A stretch of 64,000 bases of DNA from Cucumis sativus. Lineage: Eukaryota > Streptophyta > Magnoliopsida > Cucurbitales > Cucurbitaceae. Below the pieces are notes generated by a model. That model saw only the letters and a program-made list of their open reading frames with translations, did not search any database and had not been told where the DNA came from. The stretch lies in contig NC_026658.2 in the NCBI RefSeq assembly GCF_000004075.3, forward strand, positions 26,524,075-26,588,074. The letters run 5' to 3'. Positions 33,898 to 48,075 of the stretch are shown here, one piece after another (the first letter of the stretch is position 1; the number at the start of each line of letters is the position of its first letter). The position numbers and the translations under genes were made by a program.

Positions 33898-36503
33898 GGA
33901 GAACGTCGGCTCGGGCGGCTCAGTGATGCTTGGATCTAAGGGAAACGGCTCAGAACAGAAGAAGGAACGACGGCGAAGCTCGAACAAAACCGCGGCGGAG
34001 ACTCGACTGGTCTGGAACACCCGGACGATGCATTGTTAATTAATTCTTTAACAACACCAATTTTTCAATAAATATTTAACTAATTCTAATTTTCACAAAA
34101 TCAATTAATTCTCAATCAAACTAATTCAAAATAACACTCAATTGTTTTATACACTATCTTAAGACAAATAGATTGAGAATAAACATATTAAATTTTGGAG
34201 CCTTCCAAATCAACTTTTCTATACCAATTCTTTAAAATTTTTAACTTGTACTACATTTTTATCAACTGTACATAATTATATTCTTGATTTCTCCACAAAT
34301 AAATAATATCACTTTTACCTTCCTACCATCTTAAAATATTTTAGGTAGGTAATTAGTATCTACCATTTTTATAAAAAAGTTGATATAAGTTAATAAGTTG
34401 TTTGTGGACATTTATGATTACTTGTGGTTAATTCAAAATTTGAGAATGAATGAATTGGAAGTCCATTTGTATAAATGGTTACAAATATTTAAATTTTGAT
34501 GAATATTGTTTATTAATAATATGCATTTGGTAAGTAAATCAATTTTTTTTTTATTTTTATGCTAAGTTGATTCATTTGTAGTATATATGTAAATCCCTGA
34601 ATTTTTTTTAATAAAAAAAAACGTGTCAGATGAATTTTTAGATTTATCATAGTTTATTTAATTTTTATTTAAATTATCGTGGTAAGTTTGATGATGGACA
34701 TGCATTTGTATTGTAGATCATTGATTTTTTTAATAAAAACCTATGTCTTAAACATAGCACAACAAAAATATGATATTTTGCAGGGAAAGACATCATAACA
34801 AGTACATAAGATTAACTTTCAGCTAGGTATAAAAACTTCAGTAATCACTTTTGTCATATAAGTGGGTTATGCACCTACATGGAAAAATGATAAACACTTC
34901 TCCACTGAACAACATTTTCGACACCCTCCAAAATGAGAAGAACACAATTAAACTTTAATTGAGAGTACTTAAAATCAATATGACGTTATGAATTCATCAA
35001 GTTTTTTAGTTACAAAAGTTCATTTTAATATGATTTTTCTGCAATTGCTAAGAGACTTGTACTAGCATAATAGCTCTATGTGACTTTTGTACCACTAAAA
35101 GGAGGATCAAAATATCCTCGAAGAAGCTTATGTAAAATTGTTTTAGTAAGCATGATATGTTGAAGTGGATATGATTGAGCAGAAATTTTTGAAATTCTTG
35201 ACTAGCAAGGGCTTACCAAGAACTAGATAATTAGAAATACATTATCACTCTTCATTGTAAAAGTGTGTACAATACAATTCTCCATTGACACCAAGTAAGG
35301 ATGAGAAATACATTACCAAGAATTAGATAATTGAAAAAAAAAAAAAAATGAGAGAGGAAAGTAAAATATGAATAAACGTGAGAGAGGTGGTACATAAGGT
35401 TAATGTTAATGTTAGTCCATCCACAAGGTTAATGTTTGTCCATCCTTATTGGAAAATCCTAAAACTTTTCTTTCTCAGTTAATGGCAGAGAGAAAATCAA
35501 AACTATGACTTATGTTAATATTGCAACTTAAGTTAGTTGACCTATGCTCATTTTACTACTAGCTTGATATCATTTTCATGGATTGATGTATTTTCTTATA
35601 ATTGAAGAATCTTTTTATGAGCTTGAAAGTTACTAGCTATCAAACCTTCTAAAAGAGAGTGTATAAAGGTATACAAACATGAACAAACTATACACTATTC
35701 AAACAATAAAACTACAAGGACACAAGCAAAGAATTACCTTGTGCAGTTAATTGATTGTAAGAATATCCATATTCCAATGCAGTACCATCTGATAAACTAC
35801 AACCATAGTCTACACTATCAGCCAAACCTTCCAATCATGAAAACATGAAGAAAAGCTACCTACAAAATGTTTTTCCAAATTTACATATTAAGGGTTGCAA
35901 GTCGATGAAAAAGAGAAAAATAAAGCTTCGAAAACTTTCCAATATAAGTCTAACAACATTCAATGGTCATGGAATTTAATAACATAATAATGAAACTTAT
36001 CCACTGCCTTTGCAACAATCCATACTAAATCATAGCAAAAAATCAAGGCAAATATTTAAAATAATGCACGAAAATACCTACGCATAATTTTACGGCAAAC
36101 TTATCCAAAAGAAGTAAAAAAGATCCACAAAATACATCAAAAAAGTTTATAAAGAATATGACGCTATGCATGATGTACGTGCTTAGAAAGGAACTCCGTT
36201 CATTCTTATTTAACTTCATCGATGTTATCTTGCGAGTATGTACGAGGTAAACTTTTCATCTATGGACAATAAAGTGGTTACGAATGAGTTTGATTCCAAA
36301 TAAATGATATGATGATAGTTTTAAAATTGTTATACTTACAACATCTACAATAGAAATACTCCTTGACAAAATTATATCACGCATGACATAATACCCAAAT
36401 TCTACTACCCCATTTCATAAAGGTACAGGGATATGGTCAAATCCTTTGCTTAAGAAGTCTCTGCCAAATCAAAATGCAAATATGGTCGGTTGCTTGCAAA
36501 CAA

Positions 36504-37034
36504 ATATTTTAATTAGGACTAATTCCAAAATGCAAGAATACTCATATGCAAGGACTAATACTCGTTTTACACCGAAACATGGCATGAAAGGCCTGGCAGA
36601 GATAACACTCTCCAAATCTATATGGGACAAATTTGTAAAAGATCATAATATTCTTTCTAAAGTAGTAGCTTCGAATGATTCTAGTGCATTGGTTTGTGGA
36701 TATATAGATGGAGATGATCTTTATCTGGTCACACACGATAGACGATACTTCTAATAGGAGATATTTTAATTGAGACTAATTCCAAAATGCAAGATACTCA
36801 TATGCAACGACTAGTACTTGTTTTACATCGAAACATGGCATGGAAGGCCTAACAGAGATAACACTCTCTAAATTTATATGGTACAAATTTGTAAAAGATC
36901 ATAATACTACTTCTGAAATAGTAGCTTCGAATAATTCTAGTGCATTGGTTCGTGGATATATAGATGGAGATAAACTTTATATGGTCACACACGATAGACA
37001 ACACTTGGAAGAATATTTGGGATATTTGGGCTAG
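36504..37034 (+). repeat. 257-bp tandem duplication with an open frame in each copy
   Basis: Copy 1 (36504-36752) and copy 2 (36761-37009) share most bases. Both encode the phrases EITLSK, KFVKDHN, SSALV and GYIDGD, followed by VTHDR. Copy 1 is open from 36446 to 36754; copy 2 from 36840 to 37034, ending EEYLGYLG. No known domain was recognised. They may be fragments of a transposon gene or of an unrecognised host family. Differences between the copies often preserve the amino acid, but some change it (SNDSS to SNNSS, CGY to RGY). Confidence 0.7.
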
Positions 37035-38114
37035 GTGGAGAACCTTTTTAAGGGTGGTTGATAAAAAAAGAAGAAAATATTAGAGAAAAGGCTTAATGGA
37101 AGGGCATATCCAAATACGTCCATCACAGATCACGAATGAATTCATCTACCATGGATTGATTATTTTCACCTTTCAATTAGATATCCAGATTTATGGAAGA
37201 GCAATTGTTTTGTTACAGTGTGATGTATGCTCACTTCTTTCTTCATATTACCATTGACATTCAAAGATAAATCTCATTAATTTGAAGATGAAGTAACAGA
37301 GAACTTTATACTTCTTGCATATACCCATAGAACAAATATACATGATTTTTATATTTAAAATGGGATATTGAATTCAAAAACATTGATGATCCAATATTAC
37401 GTTTATAATTTTCCTATATAGAAGTCCTTAGAGTAGAGAATATGCAATGCAATATCAACTATTATACAATAATGCAAATTAAATTAAGTTGCTAACCATA
37501 ACAATGTTTTCAAAAAACAAAGCAAATTAAATTTTGACAGAAAAAAATGTCTCTTTCATAAAACTTATTTTCTCTTCAGAATTTGACTAGTTTCAATATG
37601 TTTCTTTAGTAAAATAATTGGGGGACACAAGCAAAAATAAATTATTATGAAATGGGGCTAAAATTATATTGATGAAATTTTTTGTTACACAATTTATTCT
37701 TGTATTTTAGGATGATGAGGAAAGGAAGTTGACCTTTGTTACAAGGAGTTCGTACTAGTCATGAACTGAGATATTTCAAAAGAGTACAAGTATAAGTCAC
37801 GAATTGCTAGGCGCAAGTTTAAAAACACTATTTTTCTATTTCAATCATTTTCACAAACAGCTTCCAAACTAAAAAAATTTTCCCACTAACCACTCACTCT
37901 CTAACTTTCAAAGATTCCTTGATCTACCATAAACAATACGATTATTAAGATTTTACGATGAAACAATCACATACATAGATCACATATATATGGGGAGGGG
38001 GTGAATGAAAAGGTGAGAAACTATTCATAAACGTAAAAATTTCTTACACCCTACTAATTAAAATCAGAAAAGGGAAAGACACAAAAGTGAAACGTATTAA
38101 ACACTAAAGAGTAT

Positions 38115-38250
38115 GGGTCCCGAGTGTGGGTCGTCGTCGATGAGAAAACAAGTGTGGATTGTTGTCTTCGAAACGTTTAGATTCAACGTCGCAGTGGGTC
38201 TCCCATCGCAGTGGGTCTCCGTCGCAGTGGGTCATCGTCGTTGAGAAGAA
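38115..38250 (+). repeat. short tandem repeat, TCGCAGTGGGTC unit
   Basis: Three copies of TCGCAGTGGGTC lie at about 38189-38236. The flanking phrases GGGTCGTCGTCGATGAGAA and GGGTCATCGTCGTTGAGAA are also copies of each other. Local duplication is likely. No gene is evident. Confidence 0.8.
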
Positions 38251-40466
38251 AGTTCATGGAGATGGAGAAGAATGGGGTTGAGGTTGAATTTTTTGGGTTC
38301 TATCCTGAAGATGACAAGGAAGAAAGGGAAAATAAAAGTAAGTTTATATTTTAATAATTTTTAATGAAAAGTTGGAGGGAAATATATTTTAATAATTTTT
38401 AATGAAAATTATATTTTATTATTTATATTTAATGATATTTAAAAACTGTCATAGATTTATGATAGTTAAAAACTGTCATAAATTATTCGAATTCGAAAAA
38501 TTCAATCTTTTTCGCCAAAAACAAGAATTTTGACATTTTGTGATAGTTTTTTCTTGTCTCTTTCCAATTTGAGATATATGTAACTGTCATAGTAGATAGG
38601 TTTTGTTGTAATGTATATGGTTACTAATACATTGTGATAAATTTGCAAGTTTGATGATTAACGCTCTAACAGAAGATTTAGAACCTTTTCAAAATACTTG
38701 AAATTTCAAATAAGTTGAAAAATAAAAAATAAAAAATGAATAAGTTTTAGTGATGTTAAAAGTGATTGTAATTAAAATGCTCATACATTTCATATTTATT
38801 TATTATTTATAATTTAATAAATTAAGGTACTTAAAATATTATCACAATACAATATTTTTTCCTCACAGCTCTATTAATCATCAATACATGTATACAAAAT
38901 ACAAACTTTAGTTTAAAAATTTTATACAGTTTTTATCCATCTTGACACTCATTATTATTATTATTAATTATATTAGTGAGTGTTTGAGTTTTGACACTCA
39001 TTATTTATTTCACGACATTGTAAGTTAGACATAAATTTGAGTTAGTGCGATTTATTGATTTAATTTTAATGATTTTTGTGGGTTTTAGTGCCATTAATTT
39101 TTAAGATAGTCATTAACAAATAACAAAGGTTCAAACACAAACAATACACAATAATAATACACAATAATTATAGGTTGCAGTTTGCACCTTATACGATCTC
39201 AATAAAGACAATAAAACTTTTATTAAATTTAAATGTTGAAAATTAAAAGAAAAACAAAAAACAAAAAATTACTGTCTATTTGTCGAGGGTAAAGAATTCC
39301 AAAAAGTAAAAAAAAAATCTTTCTAAAGTGTAGTAAGAAAGATAAAGATAATATGTAATAATTTTGTAAATTTAGAATTTGTTGGGAGGTAAAAAAGTCT
39401 CATAATGATTTTTTTTTTAGAATTTTTAAGGCGTAGTAAGGTAATAAGATACTAAGATTATGTCATTATGTTTATACTTTGTAAAACCAACTATAACATT
39501 TACAAAATATTAGTGTCTATTTATGGTTTAGACTGTTTTTACATTTTATGTATATTTATTACGGATAAATGATGATATATTTTAAATAATAAAATTGTTT
39601 AAAAATATTTATAAATATAGTAAAATATTACCTTGTATGTGTCTATACAGTTCGTTATATTCTACTCATTTATATAATCTTCCTTATTTTTAAAATGGAC
39701 GTGGACTCTTTATAAAGTGGCACAACTTATTTAAAAATAACTTATCATAAATAATCTCTTATTTTTATTATTACAATTTCGACAAAGTATGTATGTTATT
39801 ACTTGTCACCAATGAGATTTTTTTTTCTTTGTTTAATATATCTTCTATTTTAAAAAAAAGTTATACATGTATGGATATGTACAAGTGTATATTTATGTAC
39901 ACATACGTACGTACATATACATACATATAATATATATAGTCCGCGCACAAAAAGTTACCTTGTACGTAGGCTCAAAAGGACCATTGCGCATGTGCCTTTA
40001 GCCATTAAGGGGTCATTTGGCCCCTCGGCTTGGAGTTAGATGAGTTTGACATTTAATGCCAAGCTCATGAACCCCATGGTTTAAACGGAAGGGCTTAGGA
40101 CAAGGGGTAAACGGGAGGGTTTAGGTCGGTTATTATTTACGAAATAATAATAAAAAAACTCTCTCTCTTTCTTTCATCAATTTTTCAATATGTTTCATCT
40201 CTTCCTCACTTTATTTTTTTAACCTAAAAAAAAGTCCCATTTCTTTTTAGATCTCATCTCTTTCTCTCTTTCTCACCATATGATTCTAACCTTAAGGAAA
40301 AATCTGTTTGTCTTCATGCTTCCCTTGCAGGTGGTCCTTTGTCGAGCCAAACGATATAGCCAACAACAAAACGATGTCTTTTTTTTTTGTAGAGAAAATC
40401 AGAACACTGCGGGTTTGTATCTTCCATGTTTTTTTTGTTTTAGTGATTTTTTTTCCTGTTTCTTTT

Positions 40467-40645
40467 GGTAATTTATTTGATTTGTTCTAATGATCTTTTT
40501 CTATTTTTTTGGTAATTTATTTGATCTGTTCTAATGATTTTTTTTTCTATTTTCTATAACTTATTTTTTATGTTCTAGGGATTTTTTTGTTCCATTTTTT
40601 GGTAATTTATTTGTTTTGTTCTAATGATTTTTTTGTTCAATTTTT
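40467..40645 (+). repeat. tandem repeat, 44-45-bp T-rich unit, about four copies
   Basis: Units starting at 40467, 40511, about 40556 and 40601 share TAATTTATTTGTTTTGTTCT, then AATGATTTTTTT and a TCTATTTTTT-like end; the third is the most diverged. The sequence is almost free of C and is likely unstable. Confidence 0.85.
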
Positions 40646-40724
40646 TCTTTTACTTTTTTTTTTTGTATTTTATGGTGTAATATTTTTTTTTTGTCTCTAA
40701 TGTTGATTGCAAGATACATACACA

Positions 40725-41150
40725 ATTTTTTTTTTTTTTTGTTTTAGTTTGTAAGATACAATTTTTTTCTTCTTTATTTTGGGTTTCAAGATACAATTTT
40801 ATTTTTGGTTTGATTTCAAGATATAATTTTATTTTTGGTTTGGTTTCAAGATACATTTTTTTCTTTTGTTTTTTGTTTCAAGATACATCTTGTTTTCTTT
40901 GTTTTTTGTTTCAAGATACATTTTCAAGATTTTTTTTCTTTGTTTTAGTTTCAAGATTGGTTTCTTTGTTTTGGTTGCAAGATTGGTTTCTTTCTTTTGG
41001 TTGGAATATTTTTTTCTTTCAGATTAGTTGCAAGATTTTTTTCTTCCCTTTATTTGCAAAGATAGTGTTTTTTTCTTTGCTTCCTATAGTATTGGTCTCT
41101 TTCTTTTGATTTCTTTTATTTGCAAAGATAGTGTTTTTTTATTTGTATTA
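40725..41150 (+). repeat. degenerate tandem array with GTTTCAAGATAC core
   Basis: The phrase TTTCAAGATAC or TTGCAAGATTG recurs roughly every 30-45 bases from about 40745 to 41030, separated by T runs. It is followed by two copies of TTTATTTGCAAAGATAGTGT at about 41050 and 41118. No protein coding is supported; the open frames are products of the T-rich repeat. Confidence 0.75.
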
Positions 41151-44100
41151 AATAATTTTAATATTTACTCTTTGGTAGTTGAAACATTTAAAATTTTATT
41201 TTTATTTTATTTGTATCCAATGCATAGTGATCATTATCTCTTAATTTATTAAGGGTGGTTGTGTGATTTGAAACTAAAATTTATTGTTGTTAATACTTCT
41301 CCTTCTTTTAATATAAATAAAGCATTTTCCCTAAACACACCACACCACCTCTCTATATCTAAAATTTAGTATATCTAGGTTGAAGTTATAACATTTTCCA
41401 CTTATATTTGAGTGGTAAATTATTTTTCATCCATTTTTTTTATATACTTTGTTCCATATATAATACTACCTTTTTTTATATACTAGTCTTTGAACACGTG
41501 CATTCTACGTGACTTTTTTAACTTATTAAATTAATATAAAAATATAAAAGTCAATAAAAAAAACACATATAAAAAAATTCAATAAATTTAATTTTAAAAA
41601 ATGCAAAAGATACATCATTTTTTTGAAAAAAGAAGCATAAAAGATACGCATTACTATTGTTATCATTATAACGAGTTTATTGAAAAGAATGTTGGATAAA
41701 AATGTCATCCAAAATGTAAGTGAAAAATGGAGAAGATTAAAAGTGATTTTATGTTAATTATGTTTTAATGTTTAATGTATTCTATAAGATATAATACATT
41801 AAAAAATAATCTTGCAATCAATATTAATTTCTTGAATTATAATAAAACTTTGTTTTTTTTTTCTTTCGCAAAACATGATTTTAAAAATATTTTTTTTTCC
41901 AAAGTTTATATCATTTTTTATCTGGAAGAATTTGTATCATTAAAGAAAACATGAAAACATTTATTGGAAGGACAAAAAGTTATGTTTATTTAATTTTAAG
42001 AGTTGAATAGTGTTGTTAAATTATTGAAATTTTCAAACTTTTCAAATTCTAAAATTTATTATAATTTGTTGTAAAATCATAAATTTGTTATCATTTTATT
42101 AAATACTTGATAAAACTATTCAACTTCTAAAACTTTAAACTCTAAAATAAATTGAATTTAAAGTTTTTATTATTTTTAATGAATTTTTTAGGGCAAAAAC
42201 GAAAATGCTATTTTCATATTTCTACCTTTATACATCGTATTACCTTTAACACATGAACATACAGATGCCAGTTGAACTAAGCTCATGTTGGCATAATGTA
42301 TTCTTTTACAAGGTTCAAGATTCCCTATTGTTACATTCTAAAAAAAAATCTTCATGGTTACATGGTTCAAACATATTTCATGAAAAAATGCATACAAACA
42401 TATATTTAGATAACATGTTTGCATTCCAACAAAAAAAAAATCTAAGATTACGTGATTTAAACATCAACGAAGAAATACAAAAAAACATATTTATATATAG
42501 AAGTAAATAAATACAGCAAAATGAAAAAATAAAAGAAAACATGCTTCGTTACACTTTTTTGGAAATGAATTTAAAATTTAAACATTTAATGCTTCGTTAC
42601 ACTTTTTTTATAAGTGTTTGTATGTGAATTTGGTTTTTAAAGATTTCTCTAAAATATATTATTTTATAAATGAATTTTTTAAAAATATATTATTTTAATT
42701 TGCCAAACACTACCATTTTTTTCAAAATAGTTTTTTTTGGCAAAATTAAACACTTTGTAATCTAAACCAAACACACCCTTAGTTTTTTTTGTTGTGACTT
42801 ATGATCAATTTGAATGGAAGAAAAGAATAAAATATTTATACATAAAAAATTCAAAGAGGAGAAAATTGAAAGGTTGAGAGATCATATAAAAAAGTTAGTA
42901 AGAGAGAAGAAAATGTGAATAGTTGGAAGATAAAAGGTTAAGAGAAAGATGAAAACAATGGATGTGGAAAAGAGAAGTTTAAAGTAAGAAAATTAATTAA
43001 TTAGAGAGAAAAGTGGTACTTTTTAGATGTGAGGAGAGTTATTTTCGTACAGTTAGGAAGAAACATTGGAATGAGAGAACCCTAAATTAATTAATTAAGT
43101 AACATAAAAATAAAATATAGATGATCATAAGATTCAACAATCATATTAATAAAATAACTTTAAAAATTAATTTAATTTATCAATTAACTACATTAATTTT
43201 TTTATTTAAATGACAAAATTGTCTTATAATGAAATGACAAAGTTGAAACAAAAAATGTCTCTTCATCCATGTTTTTATATATACTATAAAAAAAGAAATA
43301 TATATTCATAGAAATTAAAGAGGTTAGCTTCACGTGAATAACACACTCTATCATCTTCTATTTCCTATGTTACTTAAAGAAATAAGAAAAAAACCAAGTA
43401 ATAAATAATGTTGTCTTCTTGTTGAGTATGCATAGCTAACAAGGTGAGTTAGGACCTAGGGATGTCAAGAAATTAACTGCATCTTTGTCTCTTTATCATC
43501 CTTTTGTATGCATCCGATCTTCTTTAAATGAATTTCCATCTTCACATGCTAAATATTGAACTTTTGGAGAAAAAATTGAGGGGAAAAGAATAAAATACTA
43601 AATAATGTTGGTAGAAGAAATCAAGAAAGCCCTTTATATAGTAATGAAAGTTAAAGAAATTTAAATGAAAAACCATTAGTCTTCCATAGCTTATAAAATT
43701 AAAAATAAAAAGATATTTAATTTCTAGAATGGAAATGAAAAACCATTAGTGTCTTCCATGACTAGTTATATTATTAAAAAACAAAATTAAAAATGAAAAA
43801 ATATTTAATTTTTAATTAATTTATAAAATGTAAATGAAAAACCAATAATCTTCCTTAATTAATTATATTACAAACAAATAAAATAAAATGAATTTACCAC
43901 ACAAAATTAAGCTTTTATATATACAACAGATTATTATTATCCTCATCAACTAATGAAATTTGTTTTTCCATGTTCTTTCACATTTTGTTTGGAGTATGTG
44001 CATTTTGGTTCGTTAATGTGGACCTTTTTGTGTTTTGCAACCATCACGAAATAAGCTCTATTGTATTACAAGAAAATGTGACTTTCAACCACAATATTTT

Positions 44101-45359
44101 ATACATTAATTAGTTCCACTTATCTCATCTAACTGTTTTATTTTGTTTTTTTGTAGGTCTATCTTGTCTTGCCTTAGCTTGCACATTTAGACACTTACCA
44201 TTATTTAATGTGTTCTTTTCTTTTATTTTTCACATTTGTAAGTGGATTTATTTGTCAAAATTTATTTTAACTTTTGGGAATACTTTGTTTGAAATGTAAT
44301 TTTATTTTATTATTTTTTCTTTTTAAGTTAATTTATATTGTTAACTTGTGGTCGTAAAAGTAAAAGAGCTACACACATGTTTTTTATAAACAAAAAACCC
44401 TCATCTATTTAAGAATAAAAATGATCATGACTTTTTATACAAACAAATGAGAAGAGTGTGTTTGAAAATTTTTTCTTAAAGAAATTTGCCTAAAAATAGT
44501 TATAGTTGATGTGATAAGGGTTTGTTATACAAAGAGTAATAATGTTCACTAAGTACATTGAATTTAAAAAACAACTGTGATCTTTAACTTATTTTTAAAG
44601 AGCGAAATTTAAATTTTATATAAAACAAAATTTTCAAAATCATAAAACGAATATAAAAGTAACAAAAAAAAAAAAAAGATTAAAGAACAAAAGCAATAAA
44701 AAAAGATTAAAGAATAAAAGCAATTTTTAAGAAATTTATTTTTAAAACGAAAGATAAATTAACAACAAATTTTTTACAAGAATTTTTGTTAGTTTGGTTT
44801 TTAAAACGAAAGGTAACTTAACTTATTACTGACTTTTTCAAACATTGGTAAGTTTGTTACAAAACAATAACTTTAAACTTTTGTTTTCAAGAAAAAAACT
44901 TGTAAAAGAAATATAGGTTTTTTTTTAAAAGCAACGCTAAATTAAAATAAAGTCTCAACAAGTTTTTGTTCTAAGACACCATTGTCTTTTATAAAATCAA
45001 AACTAAATGAAGAAATTTTTTAAATTTCATAACTCAATTATATTGAGAAAGAGTTAAGTAATTAAAAAAACAAAAAAAAAAAAAATATTTTACTAAAACT
45101 TAAAAAATAGTAATTAGGTTCATACTAGTATTATCAAGATTGATTTAGTTTTTTGTTGTTCATTCAGGGGATTTTACACCAATCTTAGTTATGGTCACAC
45201 TGGTAAAAGAATTTGAACAATCAAAGCAGATGATTGTTGTGTTAGGAAACTCAACGTTAGTAAACAAACAATATTAGGGCTTTAGGAGCCTCGTGTACTA
45301 GGAACTCAATTGTTTTTGTTTTGTCAGGAACCTATCGTTGATTAAAGTACTAAGATAGC

Positions 45360-45715
45360 ATGGACATAGAACCAAAGGAATTGATTGCAATACTTACTGT
45401 CATTTACACAACACAACAACAATGGATACTAATGTTCAATATGATAATGAGACTTGGAGATAGAAGAATAGAAAACCAATCACCACACCTAAGACACCAA
45501 ATTAGGCAACTTTACTTTTTTCGTCTAATTCATGAAAGCAATCCAGTTTGTCGAGAGAGTACATGGAAGGATCGAAGATGTTTTACTATCTTGTGTACTA
45601 TGTTAAGAACAAGGGGGGATTGGAAGCCACTCAATGTGTGGACGTTGAAGAGATCGTTGCGATTTTCTTGCATATTGTAGCACACGATGTTAAGAATAGG
45701 GTAAAACAATTTTCA
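45360..45715 (+). mobile_element. PIF/Harbinger nuclease (HARBI1-like) N-terminal fragment, frameshifted
   Basis: The frame at 45360-45680 includes LIHESNPVCRESTWKDRRCF and LCTMLRTRG, the N-terminal DUF8040-type block of plant putative nuclease HARBI1 proteins. Just after that a frame change occurs near 45615. The other frame continues the family pattern with VDVEEIVAIFLHIVAHDVKN to about 45705. The catalytic DDE domain is absent. It is a dead transposon fragment. Confidence 0.7.
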
Positions 45716-46739
45716 ATCATTTTTTAAAATACAACATCAATTTTTAACTTTTTGACGTAATTGTTACGTGCAAATAAATTATTATTTTTTTTAAAAAAAA
45801 TCATATTCTAACTCCAATACAAAAATTTTATATATTTAATTTACCAAATCATCCTAGTTCTCGTAAAACAAATTGCCTTAATTTCTTTAAATATAACATA
45901 AAATTTTCAACTTTTTTTTAAAAGTAATTATTACGGTTGAATAAATTATTGCTTTTCCTTTGAAAGATAAAACATTTTTCTTACCTAAACATCATGTTTT
46001 TTTTTCCTCTTTCTAAATTAGAAGATTGTTGTTAATGATGAAAATTATAATGAATCAATGAAAGATATAAAAATAAGAAAGAGGAAAGAAGAAAAAAAAT
46101 ACATTTTGTAAAATTACGAGCATACTATGGTAAATCTTAAATCAAATCTTAAAATTAAATTGATTTTTTTTAAAAAAATTATACATTTAAAGTTTAAATA
46201 CTTTCAAAAAAGAATATTTGTTATAAATTTTGGTAGGTTATTCAAGGATTCAAGAGGTTATTTAATTTAATATTAAATCGTCTCATTTGATTTTGTTTTT
46301 ATTTTTTTATAAATTTAATAGAATTTGTTATTTTATAAATTTATTTAACTTAAATTTATCAGAAATATATATTAGTTTTAAAATAAAATATTTGAAAAGG
46401 TGAAAAACCAATAAAATAAGAAAAACAAATAAAAGACATGAAATAATAAAATTAAAAAAAAAAAGTTAAATACAAGGACAAAATGCGTAAACTAATCACA
46501 ATTAATCTTTAATTAAAATTAATTTCGTAAATAAAATAAATTAAAAATAATACTCTTTTAAGATTATTAAATTAATTAAAAATAAATGATTTGATAAATA
46601 AAAGAGTAAAATTTTAAAAAATGAAATAATAAAACCATGGAAGAGTTGAGAAGGTAGGATTAGGGAGAGTTGAGGAGAGATTAAGAAAGAAGAGAAAGAG
46701 GGAAGAGAGGTTACGATAAACATAACAATAACTATAATA

Positions 46740-46875
46740 ATCTTTCCCATAAACAAGGGTTGGGTTACCATAACTTTAACCCCATAGTGATAACTCTTCC
46801 CCCAAACGTCCTCTTAGGTTTATCATAACACCAACCTTCTATAACCTAACCCTTTCCTCAAACGCCCCCTTAATT
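46740..46875 (-). repeat. end-like motifs of a PIF/Harbinger or similar DNA transposon
   Basis: On the - strand, GGGGGCGTTTGAGGAAAGGG with TTAGGTTATAGAAG (from about 46870) is followed, about 55 bases on, by a related GGACGTTTGGGGGAAGAGTT block. Such G-rich GTTTGG motifs are common at the ends of plant Harbinger-type elements. A matching second end and target duplication were not found. Confidence 0.3.
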
Positions 46876-47774
46876 ATTATCACTTATGCTATTTAAACAT
46901 GTCAATTAGATTCTCAGTTTGTTTAAAAGTTCATCCACTGTATGAATTCATGAGGTTACATATCCTATAGCTTTATATTAATTGCACCTTAGTATGGTTA
47001 TGTATACCAAAAAAATTTAATTTTTTCGTCTTACATTTGTTATCATAGTTTCAAAATTTTTACTTCTTGTTCAATAGTTGTAGTGAACCCTACAATATAA
47101 TTAAACGAAGCGAAACTAAAAACATGTTATGGAAGAAAAAAATCTTACTCTAGAAATGTAGTAATCAAGATAACTCAATTTGTTAAAATATATATCTTCG
47201 ATAAAAAAAATAGGAGTTGAACTAAAAAAATTATTATAATTTTTTTATTGTCAGTATTTAATTATACATGTATTTTTATGCTAAAACGAGTATAACTCAA
47301 CTTAGCATAGTGTTGTATTATTAGTTAGATATTTGATCCCTTCTCCATATTCGCATACACATATTATCCAATTCCACGTTTGAAATAAATGGTATAAAAA
47401 CAATACATTAAAATCTCACATGTCAGCTATTAAAATAAATGATATGTAATACATTGTCACAATTTAATTATATGTTACTTTGTAGAAGTAGTATATGTAA
47501 TTTTCAAACTCATAGCATCTATTAACATATTCAAAATATGATTATTTTACCTCAACTATTTGAAATAAATGATATTCTATCATTCAGATTGACCAACTTT
47601 ATTTTATAGATATATTATGTTTTACTAAAGGAAAAAAATATATCATTATCCTTACTATATTACATAATTGATCACATTTGCACGTGTAATTATTCTTCTA
47701 AATGATTATAATACGTGATCATGTAAGTAGTATCAACACAATGTAGTTCTTTCTAACGATGAAAAAAAAAATGT

Positions 47775-48075
47775 TTCGAATCTAAACGATTGTGTTGACC
47801 ATGCTGACTATGATAGATGATAGTTTAGATTGTATTCACACGATCGTGTAGTTCTTTTTAAACCATAAGAAAAATGCTTAACATCTAAACGATCGTGTTG
47901 ACCATGCTAAATGATCGTGTTGACTATGGTAATGATTATTTAAATCATATCCACACGATCGTGTAGTTTTCTTTTAAGGATGCAAAAATGACTTCATATC
48001 TAAACAATCGTGTTGACAATGCTAAACAATTGTGTTGACCATGTTGACTAGGTAAACGAACGTTTACATCATATC
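47775..48075 (+). repeat. degenerate tandem repeat, ~103-115-bp unit with ACGATCGTGT motifs
   Basis: Unit marks TCTAAACRATYGTGTTGACM occur at 47781, 47884 and 47999. Between them lie CACACGATCGTGTAGTT blocks (about 47838 and 47953). The motif CGATCG is self-complementary and the flanking bases extend the symmetry. Subterminal repeats of a DNA transposon are a possible source. Confidence 0.75.
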
